This document shows positions 28,357 to 36,564 of a DNA stretch of 64,000 nucleotides, piece after piece (within the stretch, counting starts at the first letter, position 1; every line of letters begins with the position of its first letter). The notes beneath the pieces were generated by a model that searched no databases, had not been told where the DNA came from, and worked only from the letters and a program-made list of their open reading frames with translations. The translations under genes and the position numbers were made by a program. Origin of the DNA: Actinomadura sp. CNU-125 (GTDB lineage: Bacteria > Actinomycetota > Actinomycetes > Streptosporangiales > Streptosporangiaceae); NCBI RefSeq assembly GCF_001942465.1, contig NZ_MKJY01000603.1, forward strand, positions 1 through 64,000, in the 5' to 3' direction.

Positions 28357-29145
28357 TCAGACCCGGTCCAGGAAGTCGCGGATCAGCGCGGACCACTCCC
28401 CGGGACGTTCGGCGAACGGCAGGTGCCCGGTGGCGATCTCGGCGTACTCCGCGCCGGAGATCCCGTCCGCGACCCGCCGGTGATGGAACGGCGTGACGAG
28501 CTGGTCGAGCGTCGTGGAGACGACGAGCGAGGGCACCGCGATCGAACCGAGGTCGGCGCGGACGTCGACGCCGTCGAGGAGCAGCCCGACGTGGTCGAGC
28601 GTGCCCTCGGGGACGGTCGCCGCGACCGTTGTGACGGCGCGGTCGAGGTCGTCCTGCCCGGCCTCGTCGAGAACGGGGGCGCTGGAACCGATGAGGGCGA
28701 TGAAGGCGGCCAGGCGCTCCCGGTCGCCGCCGCGGAGCAGGTCGCGCCACAGCCTCGCCGCCAGCAGCAGCCGCGGGTTCGGGCACGCGAAACCGGCCGT
28801 GAGGACGAGCGCGGTGACCCGCTCGGGATGCCGGACGGCGGCCCGGACCGCCACCGGGACGCCCAGCGAGTACCCGGCGACGGCGAACGACTCCACGCCC
28901 TCCTCCACGGCGGTGGCGACGAGCTCGTCGGCGAGGCCGTCGAGGGTGAGCGGGGCCGTCGCGCGCGGCGTCCGCCCGGTGCCCGGATAGTCCGGCCCGA
29001 CCACCGTCCGCCGCTCGCTCAGGACGTCCATGACCGGGCCGAAGTTCGCGTCGATGCCGCCACCGGCACCATGGGCGAGCAGCAGCCCCGGCCCGGTGCC
29101 GCGCACGATCCGGCCGAGCGTGGAGGGGGGAAGCACGTTGGACAT
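28357..29145 (-). CDS. Alpha/beta hydrolase
   Basis: 262 aa hydrolase. The oxyanion region is LLAHGAGGG, the nucleophile elbow is GYSLG (AVAGYSLGVPVAV), the acid is near VVSTTLDQLVTP and the catalytic His is in ATGHLPFAERP. The substrate is unknown. Start ATG 29145 has AAGGAAAGG about 8 nt upstream; the longer upstream frame is non-coding. It lies 88 bp downstream of the MFS exporter in the same direction, so the MerR-controlled promoter at 30373-30403 may drive both. Confidence 0.85.
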   Translation of the reverse strand: MSNVLPPSTLGRIVRGTGPGLLLAHGAGGGIDANFGPVMDVLSERRTVVGPDYPGTGRTPRATAPLTLDGLADELVATAVEEGVESFAVAGYSLGVPVAVRAAVRHPERVTALVLTAGFACPNPRLLLAARLWRDLLRGGDRERLAAFIALIGSSAPVLDEAGQDDLDRAVTTVAATVPEGTLDHVGLLLDGVDVRADLGSIAVPSLVVSTTLDQLVTPFHHRRVADGISGAEYAEIATGHLPFAERPGEWSALIRDFLDRV

Positions 29146-29233
29146 CGGTATGCCTTTCCTTCGGATCATTCGGGGTCGCGGGCCGGTCGGCCGCGCCGCC
29201 GGACGGCGGCGGCCAGCAGCAGGGCCGCGGAGG

Positions 29234-30364
29234 TCACCAGGCGCCGACCCAGCCGAGGCCGTCCAGCGGGACGCCTGCGGCGAGGGCCCGGCCGCCGATC
29301 TCGGCACCGCCCGCGATGCCGAGGTTGACCGCGGACGCGCCGATCGCGGTCACCAGAGTGGGGGCGTGCGGCGCCGCGATCAGCGCACGCGCCTGCAGCA
29401 GCGGGATCAGGGCGCCCGACACCGCGCCGAGGGCCGCCACGACGGCGACGCCCGCCCACTGGGCGCGTCCGGTGAACGCGACGGCGGCCAGCACGATGGC
29501 GAGGGCGGCCGGTGTCCCGCACAGCGCGGCGTCCGAGGCGCGGTCGGCCAGTCGGCCGCCGAGGACGTTGCCGACCAGGGCACCGAGGCCGAAGAGCGCG
29601 AGCAGCGCGGTGACCGCCGCGGCGGTGAATCCGCCGACTTCCCGCAGCAGCGGGGCGATGTAGGTGTAGGCGGTGAACGTTCCCGCCTGCGCGACCACGG
29701 TGATCGCCAGGATCGTGCCCACCCCGCGGCCGCGCAGGCCCCGGATCTCACCGCGCGCCCGCCCGTCCGTCCCCGGCGCGGGCGGACGGACGAGCACCGC
29801 GGCGGCGACGACCAGCAGCGCGCCGAACGCGGCGATGCAGGCGAACGTCGTCCGCCAGCCGTGCTGGCCGCCGATCCAGGTGCCCAGCGGAGCGCCCAGG
29901 AAGGTGGCCAGGTTCCAGCCCGCCGAGACCACCGCGACGGCCCGGCCGCGGCCGGTCTCCGGCGCCATCGATACCGCGATCACGACCGCCACCGCGAACG
30001 TCGTGCCGTGCGTCAGCGCGGTCAGCGTCCGTGCCGCCAGCAGGACGCCGAGACCGTCCGCCAGCGCCGCGGCCGTGTTGCCCGCCACGAACACGCCCAG
30101 CAGGGTCGGCAGGGCGTGCCGGCGGGGCATCCGCAGCACGAGCACGGTCACCGGCGGACCGGCGAGGGTGACCACGAGGGTGACCACGAGGGCGTACCAG
30201 GTCACCAGGGAGCCGACCGCCGGAAGGGGGCGGTCCAGATCGGCGGCCAGTTCCGGCAGCAGGCCCACCACGGACCACTCCGCGGTGCCCACCACGAAAA
30301 CGCAGGCGGTGAGCACCGCCGGGGCCACCGTCCGGGAAGAGGGTTCGGCCGTCCTCGTCGTCAT
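29234..30364 (-). CDS. MFS exporter of the chloramphenicol-resistance/arabinose-efflux type
   Basis: 376 aa, about 12 helices. Motif C-like AVSAGWNLATFLGAPLGTWIGGQHGWR identifies a drug:H+ antiporter of the Cml/AraJ group. It opens with a short hydrophilic lead and FVVGTAEWSVVGLLPELAADL, a signature of this group. It is divergent from a MerR regulator across an optimal MerR operator, so inducible export of a toxic compound or dye is the expected role. Confidence 0.86.
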   Translation of the reverse strand: MTTRTAEPSSRTVAPAVLTACVFVVGTAEWSVVGLLPELAADLDRPLPAVGSLVTWYALVVTLVVTLAGPPVTVLVLRMPRRHALPTLLGVFVAGNTAAALADGLGVLLAARTLTALTHGTTFAVAVVIAVSMAPETGRGRAVAVVSAGWNLATFLGAPLGTWIGGQHGWRTTFACIAAFGALLVVAAAVLVRPPAPGTDGRARGEIRGLRGRGVGTILAITVVAQAGTFTAYTYIAPLLREVGGFTAAAVTALLALFGLGALVGNVLGGRLADRASDAALCGTPAALAIVLAAVAFTGRAQWAGVAVVAALGAVSGALIPLLQARALIAAPHAPTLVTAIGASAVNLGIAGGAEIGGRALAAGVPLDGLGWVGAW

Positions 30365-30372
30365 GCCGAGGA

Positions 30373-30403
30373 CGCTAAAGTCTCACACCTGTGTGAGAGT
30401 CAA
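30373..30403 (-). promoter_or_regulatory. MerR-type promoter/operator with a 19-bp spacer
   Basis: On the minus strand TTGACT (30403-30398) and TTAGCG (30378-30373) are 19 bp apart, the over-long spacing that MerR activators correct. The spacer holds the perfect palindrome CTCACACCTGTGTGAG (30382-30397). It points at the MFS exporter. Confidence 0.85.
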
Positions 30404-30423
30404 CGCGGTGAGGTGTGGATCAC

Positions 30424-30776
30424 ATGCGCATCGGGGAGATGGTGCGGCGGACCGGGGTCAGCGAGCGGCTCCTGCGCTACTACGAGGAACAGGGGCTGCT
30501 CGCGCCCGCGCGGCTGCCGAGCGGCTACCGCGTCTACGAGGAGGCGGACGTGGCCACCGTCCGCAACATCCGGACGCTGCTCGCGGCCGGACTGTCGACG
30601 TCGACGATCGCCCGCGTCCTGCCGTGCGTCCGGGACGACGGTCCCCGGCTCGTGCCCACCTGTACGGAGCTGATGGCCGAACTGCGGCGGGAGCGCGAGC
30701 GCATCGCCCGCACGATCGACGACCTCCGGACGCCGGGGAGATGCTCGACACGGTCATCGCCGCCGGCCCCGCCTGA
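30424..30776 (+). pseudogene. MerR family regulator, one frameshift near the end
   Basis: A short MerR, about 117 aa after repair. The winged HTH is MRIGEMVRRTGVSERLLRYY to GYRVYEEADVATVRNI. The dimerisation helix (ELRRERERIARTIDDL) follows. At about 30731 the frame must shift (one missing base) to read DAGEMLDTVIAAGPA and stop. A conserved Cys pair is absent apart from PCVRDDG and PTCTELM, whose cysteines could bind a soft ligand. Divergent from the MFS exporter, which it should activate through the 30373-30403 site. Confidence 0.83.
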
Positions 30777-30854
30777 CGGCGGACCCGGGAAGGACACGTT
30801 CGTCGGCCCGAACTACGAGTACCGCAACGTCGACGTCCCTGGGCCGAGCCGCCG

Positions 30855-31427
30855 TCACACGACCTCGAAGACGTTCTTCTGGATGCCGTTGGAGTAAGCC
30901 TCGTGCTCGACCAGGCGGAGCTTCTGCGCGTCCTTGTCGGTGTCGCTGAACAGGCGCTTCCCGGCGCCGAGCAGCAGCGGGAACACCAGCAGGTGGTAGC
31001 GGTCGATCAGACCGGCGTCGGCGAGCCCCCGGTTGAGCTGCGCGCTGCCGTGGACGATGATCGGCCCGCCCTCGGTCTTCTTCAGCGCCGCCACGTCGTC
31101 CAGCGAGCGGAGGATCGTGATGTCGCCCCAGTTGTCCACCAGGGCGTCCTCGCCGAGCGTGGTCGAGACGACGTACTTGGGCATGGCGTTGTAGCGGGGG
31201 AACTCCGCGGTCATCGACGGCCACACGGGGGAGAACGCCTCGTAGCTGACCCGTCCGAGCATCAGCGCGGCCGCCTCCTCCTGTTCACGCCCCTTGATCT
31301 CGTAGGCGTCCTCGACGAAGTCGACGTCCTTCATCGTCCAGCCGGAGTTCCGGTAGCCGGGCTCCCCGCCGGGCGCCTCCATGACGCCGTCGAGCGAGAC
31401 GAACGCGGTACTGATCAGGGTGCGCAT
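30855..31427 (-). CDS. Dihydrofolate-reductase-fold protein (RibD C-terminal family)
   Basis: 190 aa. FVSLDGVMEAPGG, LMLGRVSYEAF, MPKYVVSTTL, GGPIIVHGSAQLNRGLADAGLIDRYHLLVFP and LLLGAGKRLF are the regular landmarks of the RibD/DHFR-like family that binds NADPH. These stand-alone proteins are common in actinobacteria; the substrate is unknown and a true folate role is unlikely. Start ATG 31427 has AGGAG just upstream. Confidence 0.9.
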   Translation of the reverse strand: MRTLISTAFVSLDGVMEAPGGEPGYRNSGWTMKDVDFVEDAYEIKGREQEEAAALMLGRVSYEAFSPVWPSMTAEFPRYNAMPKYVVSTTLGEDALVDNWGDITILRSLDDVAALKKTEGGPIIVHGSAQLNRGLADAGLIDRYHLLVFPLLLGAGKRLFSDTDKDAQKLRLVEHEAYSNGIQKNVFEVV

Positions 31428-31506
31428 GGGAACTCCTGTCGATGCGGCGTCGGCCACCCCGTCGGTGCCCGTGCCGATGTTGTACCAACCTGCACCGACA
31501 AAATCC

Positions 31507-32466
31507 TTAGGAGTCGCAGAAGCCGCAGTCGCAGGGCGGCTCGTACATCTCCCGTCTGCGGCGCTCGTCGCCGCGGCGGGCGAGCAGATGCTTCGGCAGA
31601 TGGTCCTGCATCTGCCACCACTCCAGCGTGAACCAGAGCTCGTCCTCCCCGCGGACCCGGAACGGGCCGTTCTCGTGCAGCGGCTCGTACCCGTACCACC
31701 GGCCCTCGCGGGCGACCACCCTGCCGGGCTCGGCGGAGCCGCGTCGCAACAGGTCGAAGACATAGTGGACGTCCGCCGCGGTGATGTCGCGGACGGGCGT
31801 GAGCACGAGCGGCCAGCACGCGGGGTCGTCGGACCCGTCGACGTCCTCGGGCACCTCGGGGGCCGCTCCGGTGAGCGCGTGCAGCCTCCACTCGCCGACC
31901 CCGGTCGCGGGGACGACCTCGCCCGCCGGCACACCGGCGCGGACCGCCTGCACGGCCAGTGCCTCCGGCTCGGTGAGCCCGTCGCGCCCGCGTTCGGCCG
32001 CCCCGGCGGCCTCGCCGGCCTCGCGCAGCCAGTGGTCCGGGCCGCAGCCGTCCGGTACCGGATCGCCGACGTGGTCGCCGCAGCGGCTCCCCGCCCCGGC
32101 GGGCGCCCTGTTGGTGCAGAACGAATGCCCGCACAGCTCGACGACCCGCTGTGTGCCCAACCCGGGGTCGAACAGGGTGCATGCCCGAAACACTCGCGCG
32201 GGCTCGCCGCCCTCCGCGGTGAAGAACCGCATGCGCTCGTCCCGTCCGGCCCGCTCGACCTGGAACGTCCTCACCTCCCAGGCGGACAGGACGTGCCCGG
32301 CCATCGCGATCGCCAGCGCCGGAAACGGCCGGAAAAGCGAGGGACCGGAGTCGTCGAGGGTCGGGATCGCCGTGATCGGATAACGGGTGTCGGCGTCATC
32401 GAGGTGACGGAGCGCGAGCGCCAGAAGTTCCGCGGCGTCGACGTGCGTACCTTCGGCTTCGCTCAT
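31507..32466 (-). CDS. Cysteine-rich hypothetical protein
   Basis: 319 aa; I do not recognise the family. It is soluble, with many Cys/His in the middle (LCGHSFCTN, SRCGDHVGD, DGCGPDHW) and a striking C-terminus ending CDCGFCDS. These could bind a metal such as zinc. Many Trp and Tyr residues occur after residue 230 (WYGYEPLHENGPF, LWFTLEWWQMQDH). ATG 32466 is chosen over the in-frame ATG at 32487 because GGAGAG lies just upstream. It stands alone, and no partner gene is evident. Confidence 0.7.
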   Translation of the reverse strand: MSEAEGTHVDAAELLALALRHLDDADTRYPITAIPTLDDSGPSLFRPFPALAIAMAGHVLSAWEVRTFQVERAGRDERMRFFTAEGGEPARVFRACTLFDPGLGTQRVVELCGHSFCTNRAPAGAGSRCGDHVGDPVPDGCGPDHWLREAGEAAGAAERGRDGLTEPEALAVQAVRAGVPAGEVVPATGVGEWRLHALTGAAPEVPEDVDGSDDPACWPLVLTPVRDITAADVHYVFDLLRRGSAEPGRVVAREGRWYGYEPLHENGPFRVRGEDELWFTLEWWQMQDHLPKHLLARRGDERRRREMYEPPCDCGFCDS

Positions 32467-32515
32467 GCACTCTCCACTCGGGGGCACGGCGGCTTGCCGA
32501 CGCCGCCTCGATCGG

Positions 32516-32926
32516 TCATCTCGGGGCGTCGGTCTGCCAGACGTAGCGGAACCGGCCGGGATACAGGTCCCACTCGCGGAGCTCGCCGATCAGCTCCGCC
32601 TCACCGGTGACCTCCGCCTCCCGGATCAGGATGGCCCCATGGTCGTGATCCAAGCCGAGGTCGAAGTCGAACTCTTGCCCCGCGATCCGGGCGATGTCGT
32701 AGTCCCAGTGATCCAGGCGGAAGACACGAGCCTGGTCGGACCGCTTCCAGCCTTCACGAGCGGCTCGGCGGTCGGCGGCGGTGCCGACCGGGCGGATGAC
32801 GACGAACGCGCGGCGCTCGGCGCCCGCCCCGGGCACCTCGGTGGCCAGGGGAGTACCGAGCCGCAACGCGTTCCGCTTGTCGACGGCCCACTCCCACCCG
32901 CCGCCCGGACGCTCTGGCGCGCTCAC
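32516..32926 (-). CDS. Hypothetical protein
   Basis: About 136 aa from GTG 32926, where GGGAGG lies 11 nt upstream; GTG 32938 overlaps that site. The sequence is soluble and acidic in its second half (LDHWDYDIARIAGQEFDFDLGLDHDHGAILIREAEVTGEAELIGE). No family recognised. It is separated by 49 bp from the Cys-rich gene downstream and may be co-transcribed with it. Confidence 0.6.
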   Translation of the reverse strand: MSAPERPGGGWEWAVDKRNALRLGTPLATEVPGAGAERRAFVVIRPVGTAADRRAAREGWKRSDQARVFRLDHWDYDIARIAGQEFDFDLGLDHDHGAILIREAEVTGEAELIGELREWDLYPGRFRYVWQTDAPR

Positions 32927-33048
32927 GTGATCCCGCACCTCCCACACTCGTCCGGCATTCTGCAAACAGGCGAGAGGCGGACGCAACGCGATTTCCGGTC
33001 GCCGATCGCACGGTCTCGGGCCAACGACGACAGTGAGCCGAGGAGACG

Positions 33049-33228
33049 TCAGCGCTGCTTGAGCTCGCGGACGAGCGCCCGAAAGCCACCCCGGTCGAGG
33101 ACGAGCCGAGCCCCGTCCGGATCCTTGGAGTCCCGCACCGCGATGCCGTCCGCCAGCCCAGCCAACTCCACGCAGGCGCCGCCGTGATCGTTGCTCCGGC
33201 TGGCCTTGCGCCACGCGATGGCATCCAT
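33049..33228 (-). CDS. DUF397 family protein (first copy)
   Basis: 59 aa single-domain DUF397: AWRKASRSNDHGGACVELA, then AVRDSKDPDGARLVLDRGGF, then LVRELKQR. DUF397 proteins accompany XRE-DUF5753 regulators throughout actinobacteria and are thought to act as small antagonists or partners of them, as in conservon-type or WhiJ-like systems. This copy is 97 bp downstream of a terminator that ends the main unit, so it has its own transcript or is read through. ATG 33228 chosen. Confidence 0.88.
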   Translation of the reverse strand: MDAIAWRKASRSNDHGGACVELAGLADGIAVRDSKDPDGARLVLDRGGFRALVRELKQR

Positions 33229-33291
33229 GCTGCCGTCCAAGGTGGGAGTGAGCAGGATCCTCAGCGTAGGCGGGACGTGCCGGACGGGCCA

Positions 33292-33319
33292 GAGCCCCGG
33301 CCGGGAGCGGCCGGGGCTC
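33292..33319 (-). terminator. Hairpin terminator of the XRE/DUF397 unit
   Basis: GAGCCCCGGCCG and CGGCCGGGGCTC pair perfectly around a 4-nt loop, starting 7 bp after the stop of the second DUF397 gene at 33326. Confidence 0.82.
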
Positions 33320-33325
33320 AGGGGG

Positions 33326-33505
33326 TCAGCGCTGCTTGAGGTCGTCCACGAGCGCGCGGAAGTCGCTCCGGTTGAGGATGAGCTTGGGCCCGTCCGGGTC
33401 CTTGGAGTCCCGCACACCCACTCCGTTTTGGAGTGTCGCCAACTCCACACACTCGTGACCTTGATCATTGCTTCGCTTGGACTTGCGCCAGGTCAGATCG
33501 TCCAC
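33326..33505 (-). CDS. DUF397 family protein (second copy, coupled to the XRE gene)
   Basis: 59 aa: TWRKSKRSNDQGHECVELA, VGVRDSKDPDGPKLILN, LVDDLKQR. About 60% identical to the copy at 33049, which suggests local duplication. The GTG start at 33505 lies inside the XRE gene's end (13-nt overlap), so translation is coupled, as in other XRE/DUF397 pairs. Base composition is lower in GC than the surroundings. Confidence 0.88.
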   Translation of the reverse strand: MDDLTWRKSKRSNDQGHECVELATLQNGVGVRDSKDPDGPKLILNRSDFRALVDDLKQR

Positions 33506-34275
33506 CGGTCCATCGCCTTTCGTATGAAGTCGCGGGAGTCGCTGACGCTCAGCGAGCGTGCCTGGAGATCCGCGAATGCGCCGACGCAGTGCAAGATATC
33601 TCCAGGCTCGCTCGAGGTGATCCCCCCGGTTGACATTTCCTGGTGAAGTAGTTCCTCGCCAGTCGGTTGGGTGGCGATGCTGAACGCGCCTGAGATTCCC
33701 CGGTAGTAGGCAGTGGGAGCGACCTGGATGGCGACGTTCTCCCACTCGGAAGCCTCAAGCAAGCGTTCACACTGGCCGCGCATCACCTCAGGGGTGCCGA
33801 CTTCTCGCGCCAGAACGACCTCGGCGAGAACCACGATGAGCTTTGGTGGTGGGACGCGTTTGAGGATCTGCTGCCGCTTGAGCCTGCCCTCTAGTGCCAA
33901 CTGTGACTGCAGAAGCACACGAGCGTACTCCTCTGTTTGGAGCAGGCCGACGACGAAGGTCTCCCCGTACATTCGGAGGAGTGAGGCGGACGCTTCGGCG
34001 CGGGGATAGTCCGCGAACGTCTTCGGATACGTGGCTGATTGAAGGAACTCGTCCCACAGGTCTGTGACGGTGTGGCCGGTGTTAAGGGCTTGGTCTAGAC
34101 GCTGGGCGAAGTCCCGTCGGCAGCGTGTGTTGCCGCTCTCGACCTGGGAGATGTACGACCGGCTGACCGCCATGCGCTTGGCCAGTTCGGTGCGGATGAT
34201 GGCTGCGTCCTCACGCAAGCGCGTGACCTCGGCGCCGAATGCCTTCAGAGCGGGGGACGTCTTCCGAGCGGCCAT
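33493..34275 (-). CDS. XRE family regulator with DUF5753 domain
   Basis: 260 aa. The N-terminal helix-turn-helix spans about residues 14-70 (LREDAAIIRTELAKRMAVSRSYISQVESG). The C-terminal DUF5753 domain holds the family marks VVGLLQTEEYARVLL and ILHCVGAFADLQARSLS. Members pair with DUF397 proteins and control development or antibiotic genes in Streptomyces (WhiJ/BldB-like logic). GC content is visibly lower (about 57% in sampled lines) than the ~74% of neighbours, which suggests recent acquisition. It is divergent from the ATPase gene at 34410. Confidence 0.92.
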   Translation of the reverse strand: MAARKTSPALKAFGAEVTRLREDAAIIRTELAKRMAVSRSYISQVESGNTRCRRDFAQRLDQALNTGHTVTDLWDEFLQSATYPKTFADYPRAEASASLLRMYGETFVVGLLQTEEYARVLLQSQLALEGRLKRQQILKRVPPPKLIVVLAEVVLAREVGTPEVMRGQCERLLEASEWENVAIQVAPTAYYRGISGAFSIATQPTGEELLHQEMSTGGITSSEPGDILHCVGAFADLQARSLSVSDSRDFIRKAMDRWTI

Positions 34276-34409
34276 GCGACCCTCCAGCGAGTTTCAGCAA
34301 ACGGAACCGCCTGTTAAGCGGGACGTCTGCGTGTCCGGGGTTCCCTGGTGACACTACGCGCCGAAGTGGACTCTGTGCGGTGAGTCACGGAAATTCGGAG
34401 GTGGTCACC

Positions 34410-34790
34410 GTGGGAGATCCGGCGTCGATCGTCGTGCCGGCGGACGTGGGAGCCGTGAAGGCCGCTCGCGACTGGGTGGGGGAGACGCTCGAAGCGTGGG
34501 GGCGGGAGGCGTACGTCGCGAAGGTCGTGGTGTCGGAACTCGTCACCAACGTCGTGCGGCACACCCTCAGCGAGACCGCGACCGTCCGGGTTCTGCTCGC
34601 CGACAGGGGAACCGTCGTGGAAGTGCTCGACGGGTGCGACGTGCTGCCGGTGGTGCGGGACGTCGACGTCCTCAGCGAGGACGGACGGGGCCTGGCGATG
34701 CTCGGAGCGCTCGTCAAGGACTGGGGCGCGCAGCCGGTCGCGGGCGGCGGCAAGGCGGTCTGGGCGCTGCTGCCCGAGGGAGACGCGTGA
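34410..34790 (+). CDS. RsbW/SpoIIAB-like ATP-binding protein
   Basis: GHKL ATPase of the anti-sigma-factor kinase type, 126 aa. The N-box is VSELVTNVVRH, the G1-like DGCD (VEVLDGCDVLP) follows, and the G2 box is EDGRGLAMLG. Such proteins sit beside XRE-DUF397 pairs in actinobacteria, where they may act as anti-sigma or signalling partners. GTG 34410 is chosen because GGAGG lies 8 nt upstream. The stop overlaps the next small gene (GTGA). Confidence 0.88.
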   Translation: MGDPASIVVPADVGAVKAARDWVGETLEAWGREAYVAKVVVSELVTNVVRHTLSETATVRVLLADRGTVVEVLDGCDVLPVVRDVDVLSEDGRGLAMLGALVKDWGAQPVAGGGKAVWALLPEGDA

Positions 34791-34948
34791 GCGACGACAT
34801 CGTCCCCGTCCTGCACCGCGCGGTACCCGGCTGGGACTTCTCCGTGCGGGACGGGGAGTGGCGTGCAAGCGGACGAGCCGTCATCGCCGCCTCGTCCCTC
34901 GAACTCCTCCTCGCGTGGATCACGATGATCGAGGAGTCGGAGGGCTGA
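34787..34948 (+). CDS. Small hypothetical protein coupled to the ATPase
   Basis: 53 aa, from GTG 34787 overlapping the ATPase stop by 4 bp, with GAGGGAG 6 nt upstream. It is soluble: SDDIVPVLHRAVPGWDF, then a short helix region LELLLAWITMIEESEG. No family recognised; the coupling suggests an accessory to the ATPase. The 3' end overlaps the convergent TetR gene by 29 bp. Confidence 0.7.
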   Translation: MSDDIVPVLHRAVPGWDFSVRDGEWRASGRAVIAASSLELLLAWITMIEESEG

Positions 34949-35495
34949 GTCCCGCCACGGCCAGGCGGAACAGCCGGTCCGCTCGGGCGGCGGGGTCGGG
35001 ATGGCGCTCGGTGGCCAGGACGATGCCGACGATCAGCGTGATCAGGTCCGCGACGGTGACGTCCGCCGCCATCGCGCCGTCCCGGGCGGCGTGGTGCAGC
35101 AGCGGGGCGGCCGCCTCCTGCAGTGCCGCCGAGCAACCGTTCTCGTACGGATCGGTCTCCACGTCGTCGTAGGCCAGCGCGGCGGCCAGGCCCCGGGCAG
35201 AAACGCAGTACGCGACGACGTCGTCCAGCCATTCGAGGAGCGCGGCGCGGCTGTCGTCCCGGCCGGTCAGGTCGCGGGCGCGGACGCACAGGGCTTCGAT
35301 CCGCTCCCGGGAGACCGCTTCGAGCAGCGCGCGGCGGGACGGGAAGTGGCGGCGGACGGTCGCGGAGCCGACACCGGCGGTGCGGGCGATCTGCTCCAGG
35401 GAGGCCGCGGCGCCGTGGGCGGCGACCTCCTCCTCCGCCACGGCGAGGATCCGCGCGTAGTTGCGGCGGGCGTCGGCGCGCCGGCGTTCGGGCAT
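34920..35495 (-). CDS. TetR family regulator of the NmrA-like gene
   Basis: 191 aa. The HTH SLEQIARTAGVGSATVRRHFPSRRALL is followed by a long helical ligand domain. The ATG at 35495 is preceded by GGAGGGAG on the minus strand. It is divergent from the NAD(P)-binding gene, and two identical 18-bp elements lie between. It is probably a repressor of both. The SATVRRHFPSR form is typical of TetR regulators next to NmrA-like oxidoreductases. Confidence 0.88.
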   Translation of the reverse strand: MPERRRADARRNYARILAVAEEEVAAHGAAASLEQIARTAGVGSATVRRHFPSRRALLEAVSRERIEALCVRARDLTGRDDSRAALLEWLDDVVAYCVSARGLAAALAYDDVETDPYENGCSAALQEAAAPLLHHAARDGAMAADVTVADLITLIVGIVLATERHPDPAARADRLFRLAVAGLSPPTPRSS

Positions 35496-35516
35496 GGCGT
35501 CTCCCTCCGGATTGGC

Positions 35517-35568
35517 TAAGTGGCGGGCCCCGCCGTATCGTACCGGAGTGTAAGTGGCGGGCCCCGCC
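35517..35568. promoter_or_regulatory. Twin operator for TetR/NmrA
   Basis: TAAGTGGCGGGCCCCGCC occurs twice, exactly, at 35517-35534 and 35551-35568, 34 bp apart (about three helical turns). Each copy holds the 13-bp palindrome GGCGGGCCCCGCC. The second copy ends 27 bp before the NmrA start. Confidence 0.85.
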
Positions 35569-35594
35569 ATTTTTGGCCTACCTGGAGGAGCAGC

Positions 35595-36518
35595 ATGTCC
35601 ATGGATTCCGCGCCCGTTCTGGTCACCGGCGCGACCGGGAGGCAGGGGGGTGCCACCGCGCGTGCCTTGCTGGCGGCGGGCGTGCCCGTCCGGGCGCTCG
35701 TCCGGGATCCGGACGGGGGACGGGCCCGGGCCGTCGAAGCGCTCGGGGCCGAACTCGTCCGGGGCGATCTCCACGACCGTGATTCCGTCGTCCGGGCCGC
35801 CGAGGGGGCGCGTGCCGTCTTCTCCGTGCAAATGCCGGGCGTGAAGGGGGACGGGTTCGACTTCGAGGGGGAGGTTGCCCAGGGCGTCAACCTCATCGAG
35901 GGGGCGAAGGCCGCCGGGGTGCCGCAGTTCGTGCACACGTCCGTCACCGGCGCCGGTCAGCACACGCGGACGCCCGGGTGGGCCGAAGGGCGCTGGGCTT
36001 CGATGGAGCCGACCCTGAGCGCCAAGAGCGCGATCCAGGACCGGGTCCGCGCGGCCGGGTTCCCGCACTGGACGCTTCTGAAGCCGGGCTTCTTCATGGA
36101 GAACTTCCTGCCGTCCATGGCGTTCCTGTTCCCGCGCGGTCTCGACGGGGGCCTCGTGAGCGTCCTGAACCCCGAGACCCGGCTGTCCCTTGCCGCGGTG
36201 GACGACATCGGCGGTGCGGCCGCCGCGGCCGTCGCCGAGCCCGAGCGGTTCGACGGGGTCGAGCTGGAGCTGGCGAGCGAGTACCTGTCGATGACGGAGA
36301 TCGCCGAGGTCCTCTCCCGGGTCCTGGGCAGGCGGCTGACCGCGCCGGACATGACCGAGGAGGAGGCCTTCGCCGCCGGGATGCCGGCGATGGGCGCCGG
36401 GCACGAGTGGCTGAACGCCGCCGGTCAGCCGGGACGCCCGGAGTATGCGAGGGCACTCGGTGTCCCGCTCACGTCCTTCGAGGAGTGGGCGCGGGAGCAC
36501 ATGCGGGCCGACGCCTGA
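35595..36518 (+). CDS. NmrA-like NAD(P)-binding oxidoreductase
   Basis: 307 aa, atypical SDR of the NmrA/HSCARG group. The dinucleotide motif GATGRQGG is at about residues 11-18, followed by ALVRDPDGG and GDLHDRDS. A conserved WTLLKPGFFMENF is in the substrate half. Members act as NADPH sensors or quinone/isoflavone-type reductases. ATG 35595 has GGAGGAG upstream. Control by the divergent TetR through the twin operator is strongly indicated. Confidence 0.88.
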   Translation: MSMDSAPVLVTGATGRQGGATARALLAAGVPVRALVRDPDGGRARAVEALGAELVRGDLHDRDSVVRAAEGARAVFSVQMPGVKGDGFDFEGEVAQGVNLIEGAKAAGVPQFVHTSVTGAGQHTRTPGWAEGRWASMEPTLSAKSAIQDRVRAAGFPHWTLLKPGFFMENFLPSMAFLFPRGLDGGLVSVLNPETRLSLAAVDDIGGAAAAAVAEPERFDGVELELASEYLSMTEIAEVLSRVLGRRLTAPDMTEEEAFAAGMPAMGAGHEWLNAAGQPGRPEYARALGVPLTSFEEWAREHMRADA

Positions 36519-36526
36519 GCGACGGC

Positions 36527-36557
36527 GCTCCCCGTCCCGCAAGGCGGGACGGGGAGC
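36527..36557. terminator. Bidirectional hairpin terminator
   Basis: GCTCCCCGTCCCGC (36527-36540) pairs perfectly with 36544-36557 around an AAG loop. It sits between the convergent NmrA (stop 36518) and chitinase (stop 36565) genes. Confidence 0.85.
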
Positions 36558-36564
36558 GGGCGGG

